64,000 bases of DNA from NCBI GenBank assembly GCA_001442925.1, contig LDXX01000002.1, forward strand, positions 124,001 to 188,000. The letters run 5' to 3'. This document shows, piece after piece, positions 55,144-63,227 of this stretch. The position numbers and the translations under genes are program-made. The stretch is from Candidatus Kryptonium thompsonii (lineage in GTDB: Bacteria > Bacteroidota > Ignavibacteria > Kryptoniales > Kryptoniaceae). How positions within the stretch are numbered: the stretch's first letter is position 1; each line of letters opens with the position of its first letter. The notes under the pieces were generated by a model. The model saw nothing but the letters and a program-made list of their open reading frames with translations. It was not told the origin of the DNA and did not search any database.

Positions 55144-58100
55144 ATGAGAAAAATTTTAGGTTTAATTCTGTTTTTTTCTATCCTTCATTTGATTTCGTTT
55201 GATGTTTCCATTGCTCAAAAGTTAAGGGGCGACAGGACTTTTCGAAAGGTTGGGATACATAATGGTAATCTTGTCAAGACGGTATTTGGTAATTGGGGGG
55301 TAATAGCACAACCTTCAAATCAGGGTCCACCGCTTGCGTGGAAATATGATGACAACGGTTATGCGGGTGATGTCAGCATTCTTGTCGGGGTTGAGTTGTA
55401 TTTCCCAAGATTTGATTCAGCGCTTGGAAGGGTGGTTGTTGATACGGTTCATTCAGTTGTAATTTGTCCGGTTGATAGACCTGGTGGTGCATCGGGTGGT
55501 GAGACAGGAAGTGGAGGAAAGTTTTGGGGTTTTGAGCCGGTTCCAGGTTATGCAAATCCAACTCTTCAAGAACCTGGTAAAGGCGTTGCAATGAGTCATT
55601 TACCTGAAACTTGGCCACCATTTTGGCCTGATCATCCAGATTGGATAGATACAACAACTGGAAAACCGTTTTGGAATGGATATTTTGGTAAGGGAATTAC
55701 AAATGCGGACCAGGAAAGTTATTTCGTCATGGATGATAACAACGATGAAAAATACAATAGAAGGTATGGTTTCAGACCCGATTCGACTGATTCAACGAGA
55801 ATGGGGCACGGGCTTTTTGTGAAGGTAAGGGGAATGCAGTGGTCAAATGTTTTAGCAGAAGATGGAATTTTTTGGATATATGATATAACGAATGAAGGCA
55901 CAACAGATTATAGGAGAACTGTTTTTGGATTTTTAGTTGGAACTTGGGTTGGCGCTGGTGGTGGTTCGAGTGGTAATACCGAATGGAGAGATGATTTGTC
56001 GTTTTTTGATGCTGCTGAGGACTTGACATATTCATGGGATGCTGATAAATATATTGATAAAAGTTCAAATCCGAAATGGATCGGAAGCGTTGGTTACCTT
56101 GGATATGGTTTTCTTGAAACGCCGGGCAATCCTTTTGATGGTATTGATAACGATGGTGACAGCAATAATCCAGGCAGTCCCAAATTTAAAGCTCAAGATT
56201 TCCCACCTTCTCCTTTAAATCCTGATGGGATGAACAGGGTATTATCACGGTTTGATCCAGGACCAAATCCCGATTTTCCAAATAATAAAATAGTTTTGAT
56301 TGAGGTTAAAAAGGTTTATTCACAGATGTATGGAGTTTATCAAACCGTTTACGAAAGAAAAGTTGTTTCTTTGGATACGCTTTTCAAAAACGATACTGAC
56401 ACAATTACGGTTTACTCTCTTGGGCTTCCGTTTGTAATTTGGCCTGGTAAAGAACTCGTTGAGATCCCAAACAATGGGATTGACGATGACCTTGATGGCT
56501 TGATAGATGAAAACTTTGATCTTCATTATAGACAAATTCGGAAGACTGCTGATGGAAGGGTGATTTTTGATAAGTTAAATCCACTTGCGTATAAGAACTA
56601 TTTCACAGGTCGAGGTCTAAATGATCCAATGATTGATGAAAGAAGGGATGATGGAATTGATAACGATGGTGATTGGGATCCATACTGGGATGATGTTGGG
56701 GCAGACGGGGTTCCTGGGACAGGTGATTTTGGTGAGGGTGATAGGAGTCCAACTCCTGGGGAACCGCATTTTGACGCAACTGATGTGAATGAATCTGATC
56801 AAATTGGACTGACGAGTTTTGACTTCTTTGTTCCAGCTGGAGCGATAAACATGGCTAATGACGAAGAGATGTGGAGGCGTCTTGCCCCTGGAAATTGGCA
56901 AGTCCCTGAACAATATATCACAGGTTATGTTGAAGGTCCTGATTTTGATGCTGGTTCTGGATATTTTCCGTTGACATCAAAGCAGACTGAAAGATTTTCA
57001 CTTATACTTTTTATGGGTGAGGACTTAAAGGATCTGTATTTTAATAAAAGAGTTATGCAAGGGATTTATGATGCGAACTATAACTTCCCGAGACCTCCGG
57101 AGAAACCAACTTTAAGGGCAATTGCTGGGGATAGGAAAGTTATTTTGTATTGGGATAATGTCGCTGAAAAATCTTTTGACCGTGCGCTTGCCGAGGTTTA
57201 TAAAAATAAGGGTGAAGATGTCAACAAGGCTTATGATTTTGAGGGTTATAAAATTTATAAAGCGACGGATCCAAATTTCAACGATGCCAGGGTTATAACT
57301 GATGGATTTGGAAATCCTGTTTTTTATAAACCGATAGCGCAGTTTGATCTTAAAGATAGTGTTTTCGGGTGGTTTCCACTTGATTTCAATGGTGTTAAGT
57401 TCTGGCTTGGAAGCGAAACCGGAATTCAACATCAATTTATTGATACAGATGTTAAGAATGGTGTCACATATTATTATGCGGTTGTCGCTTATGATAAGGG
57501 TGATGCTGAACTAAAGGTTTTTCCATCGGAGAATTCAAAATATATTCAAATCACATCAACAGGGAAGTTGATTTTTGATAAAAATACTGTAAGCGTGACC
57601 CCAAATGCTCCATCCGCTGGATTTTTGCCCGCTGGAACTGATAGCATTCGTCATATAGAAGGACCTGCTACAGGGAACATCTATCTTTATGTCCTTGATC
57701 CTTTTAAAGTCAAAGATAATCATACCTACAGGGTTGTTTTCAAGGATTCATCTTTTAACAGGATAACAACAGCTTATTCCGTTATTGATATCACTAATCA
57801 ATCTAATCCGGATACAGTTGTGAAATGGAGTCGCATTTTTGAGGGTGAGACGGATTTGTTTGACGGGATGAGATTAATTTTTGACAATCACTGGAATATA
57901 AAGTTTATTGATAGTTTATCTGGATGGAACAGGTCGGGTATGCCAAAGTTTACATTTACACAGTTTAGCGCTGGAGCTGTCAGAGGCAAGTTATATCCGG
58001 CTGATTATCGGATTGAATTTTACGATGAGGTTGTTGATACATCAATGGCATATTCTCCGCTTAGAATACCTGCTCAACCTGTGAAGTTTAAAGTTAAAAA

Positions 58101-58692
58101 TCTGACTGACGACAAGTATATAGACTTCATTTATGTGAACGTGTATAATGCCTTTACAAAGGTTAGGCAAATTAGCATTGGTTTCTATGAGACATATCAG
58201 AACACATCTTCGTTTACCTGGGCTGTTATATTTCAGGGAGATTCAGCGTTTACATTGCCAGGTGCTGGAAATGTTTTAACATTAAGGACAACGAAGCCAT
58301 TTAGGGAGGGGGATATTTACGAGTTTGAGGTTCGCGCGAATCGCATTGATCCTGAACTTGCGAAGGCACAGCTTGATAAGATACGGGTTGTTCCAAATCC
58401 CTATGTCGTTGCTGAAAGGTGGGAACCGCCACTTCCGCCTGGAATTTCAAGTGGTAGAGGTCCGCAGAAGATTGATTTCACACATGTCCCGGCAGGTGCA
58501 ACGATTTATATTTTTACATCTCGTGGGGAGCTTGTTGTGACATTGAAGCATGATAAAGATATTTCGGATGGGACTGTTTCATGGAATCTAAAGACGAAGG
58601 AAAATTTAGACGCAGCTTATGGGGTATATTTCTATGTTGTTGACGCTCCAGGGATTGGTCAAAAGACTGGAAAATTTGCAATTATAAAATAA
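55144..58692 (+). CDS. Large secreted protein of unknown function following the SusC-like receptor
   Basis: 1182 residues. Signal peptide about 1-24 (ending IAQ). Several Asp-rich loops (DGIDNDGDSNNPGSP, GIDDDLDGLIDENFD and DDGIDNDGDWDPYWDD) look like calcium sites of thrombospondin-type-3 style. A fibronectin-like region (RAIAGDRKVILYWDNV onward, about 660-790) follows, and the C-terminal ~110 residues (IRVVPNPYVV to GVYFYVVDAPGIGQKTGKFAIIK) form an FlgD-like/sorting-type Ig domain. It starts 23 bases after the receptor stop and precedes the PorV-like gene by 15 bases. It may be a surface partner of the receptor. No family name can be given with confidence. Confidence 0.8.
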   Translation: MRKILGLILFFSILHLISFDVSIAQKLRGDRTFRKVGIHNGNLVKTVFGNWGVIAQPSNQGPPLAWKYDDNGYAGDVSILVGVELYFPRFDSALGRVVVDTVHSVVICPVDRPGGASGGETGSGGKFWGFEPVPGYANPTLQEPGKGVAMSHLPETWPPFWPDHPDWIDTTTGKPFWNGYFGKGITNADQESYFVMDDNNDEKYNRRYGFRPDSTDSTRMGHGLFVKVRGMQWSNVLAEDGIFWIYDITNEGTTDYRRTVFGFLVGTWVGAGGGSSGNTEWRDDLSFFDAAEDLTYSWDADKYIDKSSNPKWIGSVGYLGYGFLETPGNPFDGIDNDGDSNNPGSPKFKAQDFPPSPLNPDGMNRVLSRFDPGPNPDFPNNKIVLIEVKKVYSQMYGVYQTVYERKVVSLDTLFKNDTDTITVYSLGLPFVIWPGKELVEIPNNGIDDDLDGLIDENFDLHYRQIRKTADGRVIFDKLNPLAYKNYFTGRGLNDPMIDERRDDGIDNDGDWDPYWDDVGADGVPGTGDFGEGDRSPTPGEPHFDATDVNESDQIGLTSFDFFVPAGAINMANDEEMWRRLAPGNWQVPEQYITGYVEGPDFDAGSGYFPLTSKQTERFSLILFMGEDLKDLYFNKRVMQGIYDANYNFPRPPEKPTLRAIAGDRKVILYWDNVAEKSFDRALAEVYKNKGEDVNKAYDFEGYKIYKATDPNFNDARVITDGFGNPVFYKPIAQFDLKDSVFGWFPLDFNGVKFWLGSETGIQHQFIDTDVKNGVTYYYAVVAYDKGDAELKVFPSENSKYIQITSTGKLIFDKNTVSVTPNAPSAGFLPAGTDSIRHIEGPATGNIYLYVLDPFKVKDNHTYRVVFKDSSFNRITTAYSVIDITNQSNPDTVVKWSRIFEGETDLFDGMRLIFDNHWNIKFIDSLSGWNRSGMPKFTFTQFSAGAVRGKLYPADYRIEFYDEVVDTSMAYSPLRIPAQPVKFKVKNLTDDKYIDFIYVNVYNAFTKVRQISIGFYETYQNTSSFTWAVIFQGDSAFTLPGAGNVLTLRTTKPFREGDIYEFEVRANRIDPELAKAQLDKIRVVPNPYVVAERWEPPLPPGISSGRGPQKIDFTHVPAGATIYIFTSRGELVVTLKHDKDISDGTVSWNLKTKENLDAAYGVYFYVVDAPGIGQKTGKFAIIK

Positions 58693-58707
58693 AAGTTTGG
58701 CTAAACT

Positions 58708-59718
58708 ATGGTGAGAAGAGTTTGTTTTATCTTCATCGCAATTTTAATTTTGAGCCTTCCTCTTATATCTCAATCTAAAGTTGGCACTACTGCTGCTCCA
58801 TTTCTTGGCATAGCGGTTGGTCCAAGGGCTATAGGTTTAGGTGGGGCTTTTACTGCTTTCGCTGGGGATGTTAGCGCGCTGTATTGGAACCCAGCTGGAG
58901 TTTCAAGGCTTGGGAGAAATGAGATAATGCTTTCGCACACAAAATGGATTTTCGGGACAAGTTTTGATTGGGTCGGTATCGCAGTTGGAATTGATAGAAA
59001 TAATTATGTTGGTGTGAGCATCACAAGACTTGATTATGGTGAGGAAGAAGTTACGACGATTGATTACCCGGAAGGAACTGGTGAAAGGTGGGACGCAAGT
59101 GATATTGCAGTTGGCATTTCTTATGCGCGGAACTTAACAGATAGATTTTCAGTTGGGGGAACTGTAAAGTTCATTCAACAAAAGTTGTGGAACGAAAGAG
59201 CTACTGGATTTGCACTTGATGTAGGTGTTTTGTTCATAACCGAATTTAAAGGTCTTAAACTTGGGGCGAGCATTTCAAATTTTGGAACTGAAATGCAACT
59301 TGATGGAAAAGACTTGTTTGTGATTTATGATCCTGATCCCGGAGCTTCTGGAAATAATCCGGCAATAAGTGCAAAGCTTAAAACTGATAATTGGCCACTT
59401 CCACTTCTTTTTAGGGTTGGTGCTTCAATTGATGTTTTTAAGACCGAAACAAATTATCTGACGCTTGCGGTTGATGCACTTCATCCGAATGATAACACGG
59501 AAAGTTTGAATATTGGTTTTGAATACAGTTTTCGCAATTTGATTTTTTTGAGGGCCGGTTATAAGTCGTTGTTTCAAAAAGATTCGCAAGAAAGATTTAC
59601 GGTTGGTGTTGGGATAAATTACAAAGTTGGTGGGATTGGATTTAGTTTTGATTATTCGTATCAAGATTTTGGGATTTTAAAGAACATCCAGAGCTTTGCA
59701 ATTGCTTTGCAGTTTTAA
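58708..59718 (+). CDS. PorV/UPF0164-like outer-membrane barrel protein
   Basis: 336 residues. Signal peptide about 1-22, then KVGTTAAPFLGIAVGPRAIGLGG and AFAGDVSALYWNPAGVSRLG, the hallmark of the PorV/PorQ and UPF0164 family (FadL-like barrels). Strands continue to the final YSYQDFGILKNIQSFAIALQF with a terminal phenylalanine. PorV shuttles type IX cargo; related proteins occur in polysaccharide loci of Ignavibacteria-like organisms. Here it stands in the LacI-controlled locus, right after two sorting-type proteins. Confidence 0.88.
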   Translation: MVRRVCFIFIAILILSLPLISQSKVGTTAAPFLGIAVGPRAIGLGGAFTAFAGDVSALYWNPAGVSRLGRNEIMLSHTKWIFGTSFDWVGIAVGIDRNNYVGVSITRLDYGEEEVTTIDYPEGTGERWDASDIAVGISYARNLTDRFSVGGTVKFIQQKLWNERATGFALDVGVLFITEFKGLKLGASISNFGTEMQLDGKDLFVIYDPDPGASGNNPAISAKLKTDNWPLPLLFRVGASIDVFKTETNYLTLAVDALHPNDNTESLNIGFEYSFRNLIFLRAGYKSLFQKDSQERFTVGVGINYKVGGIGFSFDYSYQDFGILKNIQSFAIALQF

Positions 59719-59835
59719 AAACAAAAGTGGAGGTCAAATTCGCAAAAACTTAAAAAAACGAAATTTTTACTTGCTTAATTCGCCTCGTTCTTTTAACTTA
59801 ATTCTGAAAAACAAAAATAATGGGAGGGTAGTATC

Positions 59836-62592
59836 ATGTTAAGGTCGATTAAAACTTTAGCAATTCTTTTCGTTCTCACCACTGTGGCTCTATCAATTTC
59901 TTTTGCGCAGTTAAAACTCTCACCTGTATGGGTTAAGAAAGCAGGGGTAGTGTCCTGGCTTCAGACCGATAATGCGGCACGCGGAATAGCTTATAATCCT
60001 GTTAATGATCATGTTTATGTTGTTTCAAGGACTGATGGATTGAAAGTAGTAATCCTTAGCGCAGCAACTGGTGATAGCCTTGGGAAATTGGATGTAACAG
60101 GTATAAGTGGTGGGACATTTGCTTTAAATATGATTGATGTTACAAGTGATGGGATAATTTATGCGTGTAATTTGTCCACCAATACCAGTGGTGATACCGT
60201 GTTCAAAGTATATCGTTGGGCTGATGAAAGCTCTGCGCCGACAGTAGCAGTTTCGTGGAGAGTTAACGCAAGAGTTGGTGACGCATTTGCAGTTGATGGT
60301 TCTGGAACAAATACAAAAATTTATGCAAGTGGCACTGGAAATGACAAAGTGGTAGTTTTTGGAACAACCGATGGAGTAAACTTTACATATGAAAAGTCGG
60401 TCACCGTTGGCACTGGTCGTGCACGACTTGGCATTGACATTGATAAAGATGGAAATATTTGGGGTAATGGTGCTGGAACAATTGCTGGTGTATGGGATCA
60501 AAGTGGAAACTTATTGGGTGAAATTGCGGGTACATCAGGGACTGCTACAGCTGATTTGGGTTTAACTGCCTCCGGAAGAAAACTTTTCTTCACTTTGGGA
60601 ATGGGTGCTGGTGTAGCTAGTCCTTATTTTAAATTTTATGTTTATGATGTAACAGAGGGTCCAGCAAAGGCAAAATTAATAGCTGTGACTGATAGTATCA
60701 CTGGTAACTCAAATGCAAACGGCACTGGAAGAGCGGTATACGATCCTGTACGTCATAGGATGATCGCTCTTGCGACAAACAACTATCTTGCTTCATTCCA
60801 GTTGACTTATCAAGTTACATTTAATGTTAACACAGCGACATCGCCGAAACTTTTGACGGATTCATCGCTTGTTGAGGTTCGTGGTTCACATCCATTGCTT
60901 GGTCCATGGTCAAGTGCGAACACAAATAGAATGACGAATTTAGGTGGTGATTATTGGAAACTTTCAATTGATTTTCCAGATACGATGATAGGGAAGGGGC
61001 TTGAGTACAAATTCTATGCTGAGGATTGGGAAGATGGTCCCAATCATTCATTAATCATACCTGCGGCGGATACGACATTGCCACTTGTTTTCTTCCGCAA
61101 GCAAGGTTTTGGACCAAATCCACCGTATACGCCAACTGATTCAATTGATGTGTGGTTTAGGGTTTATGTTTATAACATCCCTGAGTTTGACCCAGCACAA
61201 CATGTCGTTGGAGTTCGTGGAGCGCAATTGCCAAACCATAACGATTTTGGAGATATAAGTTGGGGCAGGACTTTTGTTCTCAGTCCAGAACCAGCAAATG
61301 ATAAGATTTGGTCCGGAAGGTTGAGATTCCCGTCGCCATCCGGAATTGCTTATAAGTTCGTGATTGCTTCCAGAGATAACCCCGACAATGTTATAAGGTG
61401 GGAATCAGATCCGAATCGCGAGGTCACTATAAAACGAGATACGACATTAGGATGGACGACATTTGATAGAAAAGTTATCGCTCCAGCAAAGCCAGTTGCC
61501 CTTTACTTTAGCGTTGATATGAGCGTAATGCAAGGAGCTGGGATTTTCTATCCAGACAGCGGTGATGTTGTTTTGGTTCGTGGCAGTTTCAATGGTTGGG
61601 GTGAATCTGACGCGTTGAGCCCGTCAACCCTTGAGCCCGGAGTATGGGAGAAGTTTGTTACGATTACAGCTGCACCTGGCGATTTCATTGAATTCAAGTA
61701 TTACATCAAGACTGGGACAAATAATCAAGCGAGGGTTCCAAATGGTGGATGGGAAACAGGCGCAAATAGAAAGTACACATTTACTGATGCAGATACCCAG
61801 CAAGTTGCAAGGGATTACTTTAACAAACTTGGTCCGGAAGGTTATGTTCAGAAGCCAGAGGGGGTTGAGGTGTGGTTCTATTGCGATATGAGAGGAGTGA
61901 CTGACAATAGTGGCAATCCAATTACAAGGGTCGATTCATTGTTCATCGCTGGGAGCACACCGCCATTGTTCTGGATTTGGGATGAACCAACGAGGGATCG
62001 TTCAAAGTTGAGGATGCATGATGATGGTGCATATCCAGATAAAGTCGCTGGAGATACAATTTATGCTGTCGCTTTGACATTCCCAAAGTGGAGTATAAAG
62101 GGACCGATTCAGTTTAAGTTTGCGGCGAATGGAACTGTTGACAATGAGGCTGGCTTCCAAGAGGATCATCTCTTGTTCCTTGATGATATGCCAGATCAAC
62201 CGGGTACAAAGGCGGTAAATGAACTTGAGGTTGTTAAATTTGGAAGACAGAGAGGATTGGGTGCTTTCAAAGATACAGTTAAGATCGTGAACAAGTTCAC
62301 AGGTGTTAAGCAAACAGATGAGATTCCTTTGACATACGCTTTGTATCAAAACTATCCGAACCCATTTAACCCGACCACAACGATTAAATATAGCATACCG
62401 AATACAGAGCGTGTCACATTGAAGATTTACAATATTCTTGGACAAGAGGTTGCAACACTTGTTGATGAGGAACAGAAGCCAGGTGTCTATGAATTGAAAT
62501 TTGACGCTGGAAATCTTGCGAGTGGTGTTTACTTCTACAGATTGAAAGCTGGTGGATTTACCGCTGTTAAGAAGATGATGCTGGTGAAGTAA
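59836..62592 (+). CDS. Secreted DUF4623-like protein with carbohydrate-binding-like modules and C-terminal sorting domain
   Basis: 918 residues. Signal peptide about 1-24 (ending FAQ). A beta-propeller-like N-terminal part (DUF4623-type: NAARGIAYNPVNDHVYVVSR, then TSGDTVFKVYRW) is followed by two or three starch-binding-like Ig modules. One reads VEVRGSHPLLGPWSS and another LVRGSFNGWGESDALSPS (CBM20/CBM48-like), and a third stretch has FIAGSTPPLFWIWDEPT. The last ~85 residues are a sorting domain (NYPNPFNPTTTIKYSIP, NILGQEVATLVDEEQ, ASGVYFYRLKAGG). A GGGAGGGTAG site precedes it. Likely a surface glucan-binding protein. Its TAA is immediately joined to the palindromic repeat at 62593. Confidence 0.85.
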   Translation: MLRSIKTLAILFVLTTVALSISFAQLKLSPVWVKKAGVVSWLQTDNAARGIAYNPVNDHVYVVSRTDGLKVVILSAATGDSLGKLDVTGISGGTFALNMIDVTSDGIIYACNLSTNTSGDTVFKVYRWADESSAPTVAVSWRVNARVGDAFAVDGSGTNTKIYASGTGNDKVVVFGTTDGVNFTYEKSVTVGTGRARLGIDIDKDGNIWGNGAGTIAGVWDQSGNLLGEIAGTSGTATADLGLTASGRKLFFTLGMGAGVASPYFKFYVYDVTEGPAKAKLIAVTDSITGNSNANGTGRAVYDPVRHRMIALATNNYLASFQLTYQVTFNVNTATSPKLLTDSSLVEVRGSHPLLGPWSSANTNRMTNLGGDYWKLSIDFPDTMIGKGLEYKFYAEDWEDGPNHSLIIPAADTTLPLVFFRKQGFGPNPPYTPTDSIDVWFRVYVYNIPEFDPAQHVVGVRGAQLPNHNDFGDISWGRTFVLSPEPANDKIWSGRLRFPSPSGIAYKFVIASRDNPDNVIRWESDPNREVTIKRDTTLGWTTFDRKVIAPAKPVALYFSVDMSVMQGAGIFYPDSGDVVLVRGSFNGWGESDALSPSTLEPGVWEKFVTITAAPGDFIEFKYYIKTGTNNQARVPNGGWETGANRKYTFTDADTQQVARDYFNKLGPEGYVQKPEGVEVWFYCDMRGVTDNSGNPITRVDSLFIAGSTPPLFWIWDEPTRDRSKLRMHDDGAYPDKVAGDTIYAVALTFPKWSIKGPIQFKFAANGTVDNEAGFQEDHLLFLDDMPDQPGTKAVNELEVVKFGRQRGLGAFKDTVKIVNKFTGVKQTDEIPLTYALYQNYPNPFNPTTTIKYSIPNTERVTLKIYNILGQEVATLVDEEQKPGVYELKFDAGNLASGVYFYRLKAGGFTAVKKMMLVK

Positions 62593-62639
62593 CTCACCCC
62601 CTTAATCCCCCTCTCTAAATTTTTAGAGAGGGGGTTAAG
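62593..62639. repeat. Palindromic repeat, copy 1 (right outer arm missing)
   Basis: CTCACCCCC opens the copy, followed by a long hairpin of CCCCCTCTCTAA and TTAGAGAGGGGG with a single bulge. The right end (GGGGGTGAG), present in copies 2 and 3, is missing. The repeat begins at the stop codon of the upstream gene. Confidence 0.85.
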
Positions 62640-62655
62640 ATGCTAAAAGTTTTAA

Positions 62656-62711
62656 ACTCACCCCCTTGATTTCCCTTCTCTAAGTTCTTGGAGAGGGGTT
62701 AGGGGGTGAGT
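62656..62711. repeat. Palindromic repeat, copy 2 (complete)
   Basis: ACTCACCCCC and GGGGGTGAGT are the outer arms; CCCTTCTCTAAG and CTTGGAGAGGGG form the inner stem with mismatches. Same layout as copies 1 and 3; 59 bases before the DUF559 start. Confidence 0.85.
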
Positions 62712-62769
62712 AAAATTTAAATTTATTTGAATTGAGCCGGGAAGCTTAAAGAATAATTGGTTGCTTTTA

Positions 62770-63135
62770 ATGACTAAAAAGCAAATAATTGAAATAGCAA
62801 GGCAATTAAGAAAACAGCAGACGGTATCGGAGAGAAAATTATGGGAAATTTTGCGAGGCAGAAAATTTTTAGGACTGAAGTTTTTGCGGCAACACCCAAT
62901 AATATATATTTGCAACGATAAGCTTCACTTTTTTATAGCCGACTTTTATTGTGCGGAAAAGAAAATTGTTTTAGAGCTTGATGGGAAGGTGCACGATTCT
63001 CAGAAAGATAGAGATCAAATGAGAGATTACATCATTAACAGTATGGGATTAAAAGTCTTGAGGATAAAAAATGAAGAGCTGCTTGATATTGAATTAGTTT
63101 TAGAACGGATAAAAAACTTTATTGAATCTGTTTAA
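62770..63135 (+). CDS. DUF559 endonuclease-like protein
   Basis: 121 residues from ATG 62770; a TTG at 62761 in frame is possible but less likely. QLRKQQTVSERKLWEILRGRKFLGLKFLRQHPI is the family opening, and FFIADFYCAEKKIVLELDG followed by DRDQMRDYIINSMGLKVLRI gives the Asp, Glu and downstream residues of a Vsr/PD-(D/E)xK-type nuclease fold. Such genes are often found with short GC-rich palindromes in Bacteroidota-type genomes, as here. The substrate is unknown; repair or a selfish role have been suggested in general for the fold. Confidence 0.88.
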   Translation: MTKKQIIEIARQLRKQQTVSERKLWEILRGRKFLGLKFLRQHPIIYICNDKLHFFIADFYCAEKKIVLELDGKVHDSQKDRDQMRDYIINSMGLKVLRIKNEELLDIELVLERIKNFIESV

Positions 63136-63137
63136 TT

Positions 63138-63196
63138 AACTCACCCCTTTAGTTCCCCCTCTCTATTTCGATAGAGAGGGGGTTAGGGGGTGAGTT
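63138..63196. repeat. Palindromic repeat, copy 3 (complete)
   Basis: AACTCACCCC and GGGGGTGAGTT outer arms; TCCCCCTCTCTAT and ATAGAGAGGGGG inner stem with a short TTCG loop. It starts 2 bases after the DUF559 stop codon and could also act as its transcription end. Confidence 0.85.
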
Positions 63197-63227
63197 AAAA
63201 AACCAAAACATAGGGGAAATTACCTTT

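Larger units (their letters stand above)
62593..63196. mobile_element. Candidate mobile unit: DUF559 gene framed by palindromic repeats
   Basis: A DUF559 endonuclease-like gene (62770-63135) lies between copies 2 and 3 of a GC-rich palindrome, with a further partial copy to its left. The palindromes differ sharply from the A/T-rich neighbourhood. The unit stands between two genes that otherwise read as one polysaccharide-related series. No target-site duplication or transposase was seen, so mobility is inference. Confidence 0.4.

Noticed and set aside
58708-59718. Proof of a complete type IX secretion system
   Set aside because: Only a PorV-like barrel and sorted cargo are present; no PorU, SprA or motor genes lie in the window.
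62002-62445. Minus-strand reading frame of about 147 codons
   Set aside because: It lies wholly opposite the coding sequence of the sorted CBM-like protein, has no recognisable motif and shows the composition expected of an antisense shadow.
62593-63196. CRISPR array
   Set aside because: Only three unevenly spaced palindromes with a gene between them; no short regular repeats and spacers.
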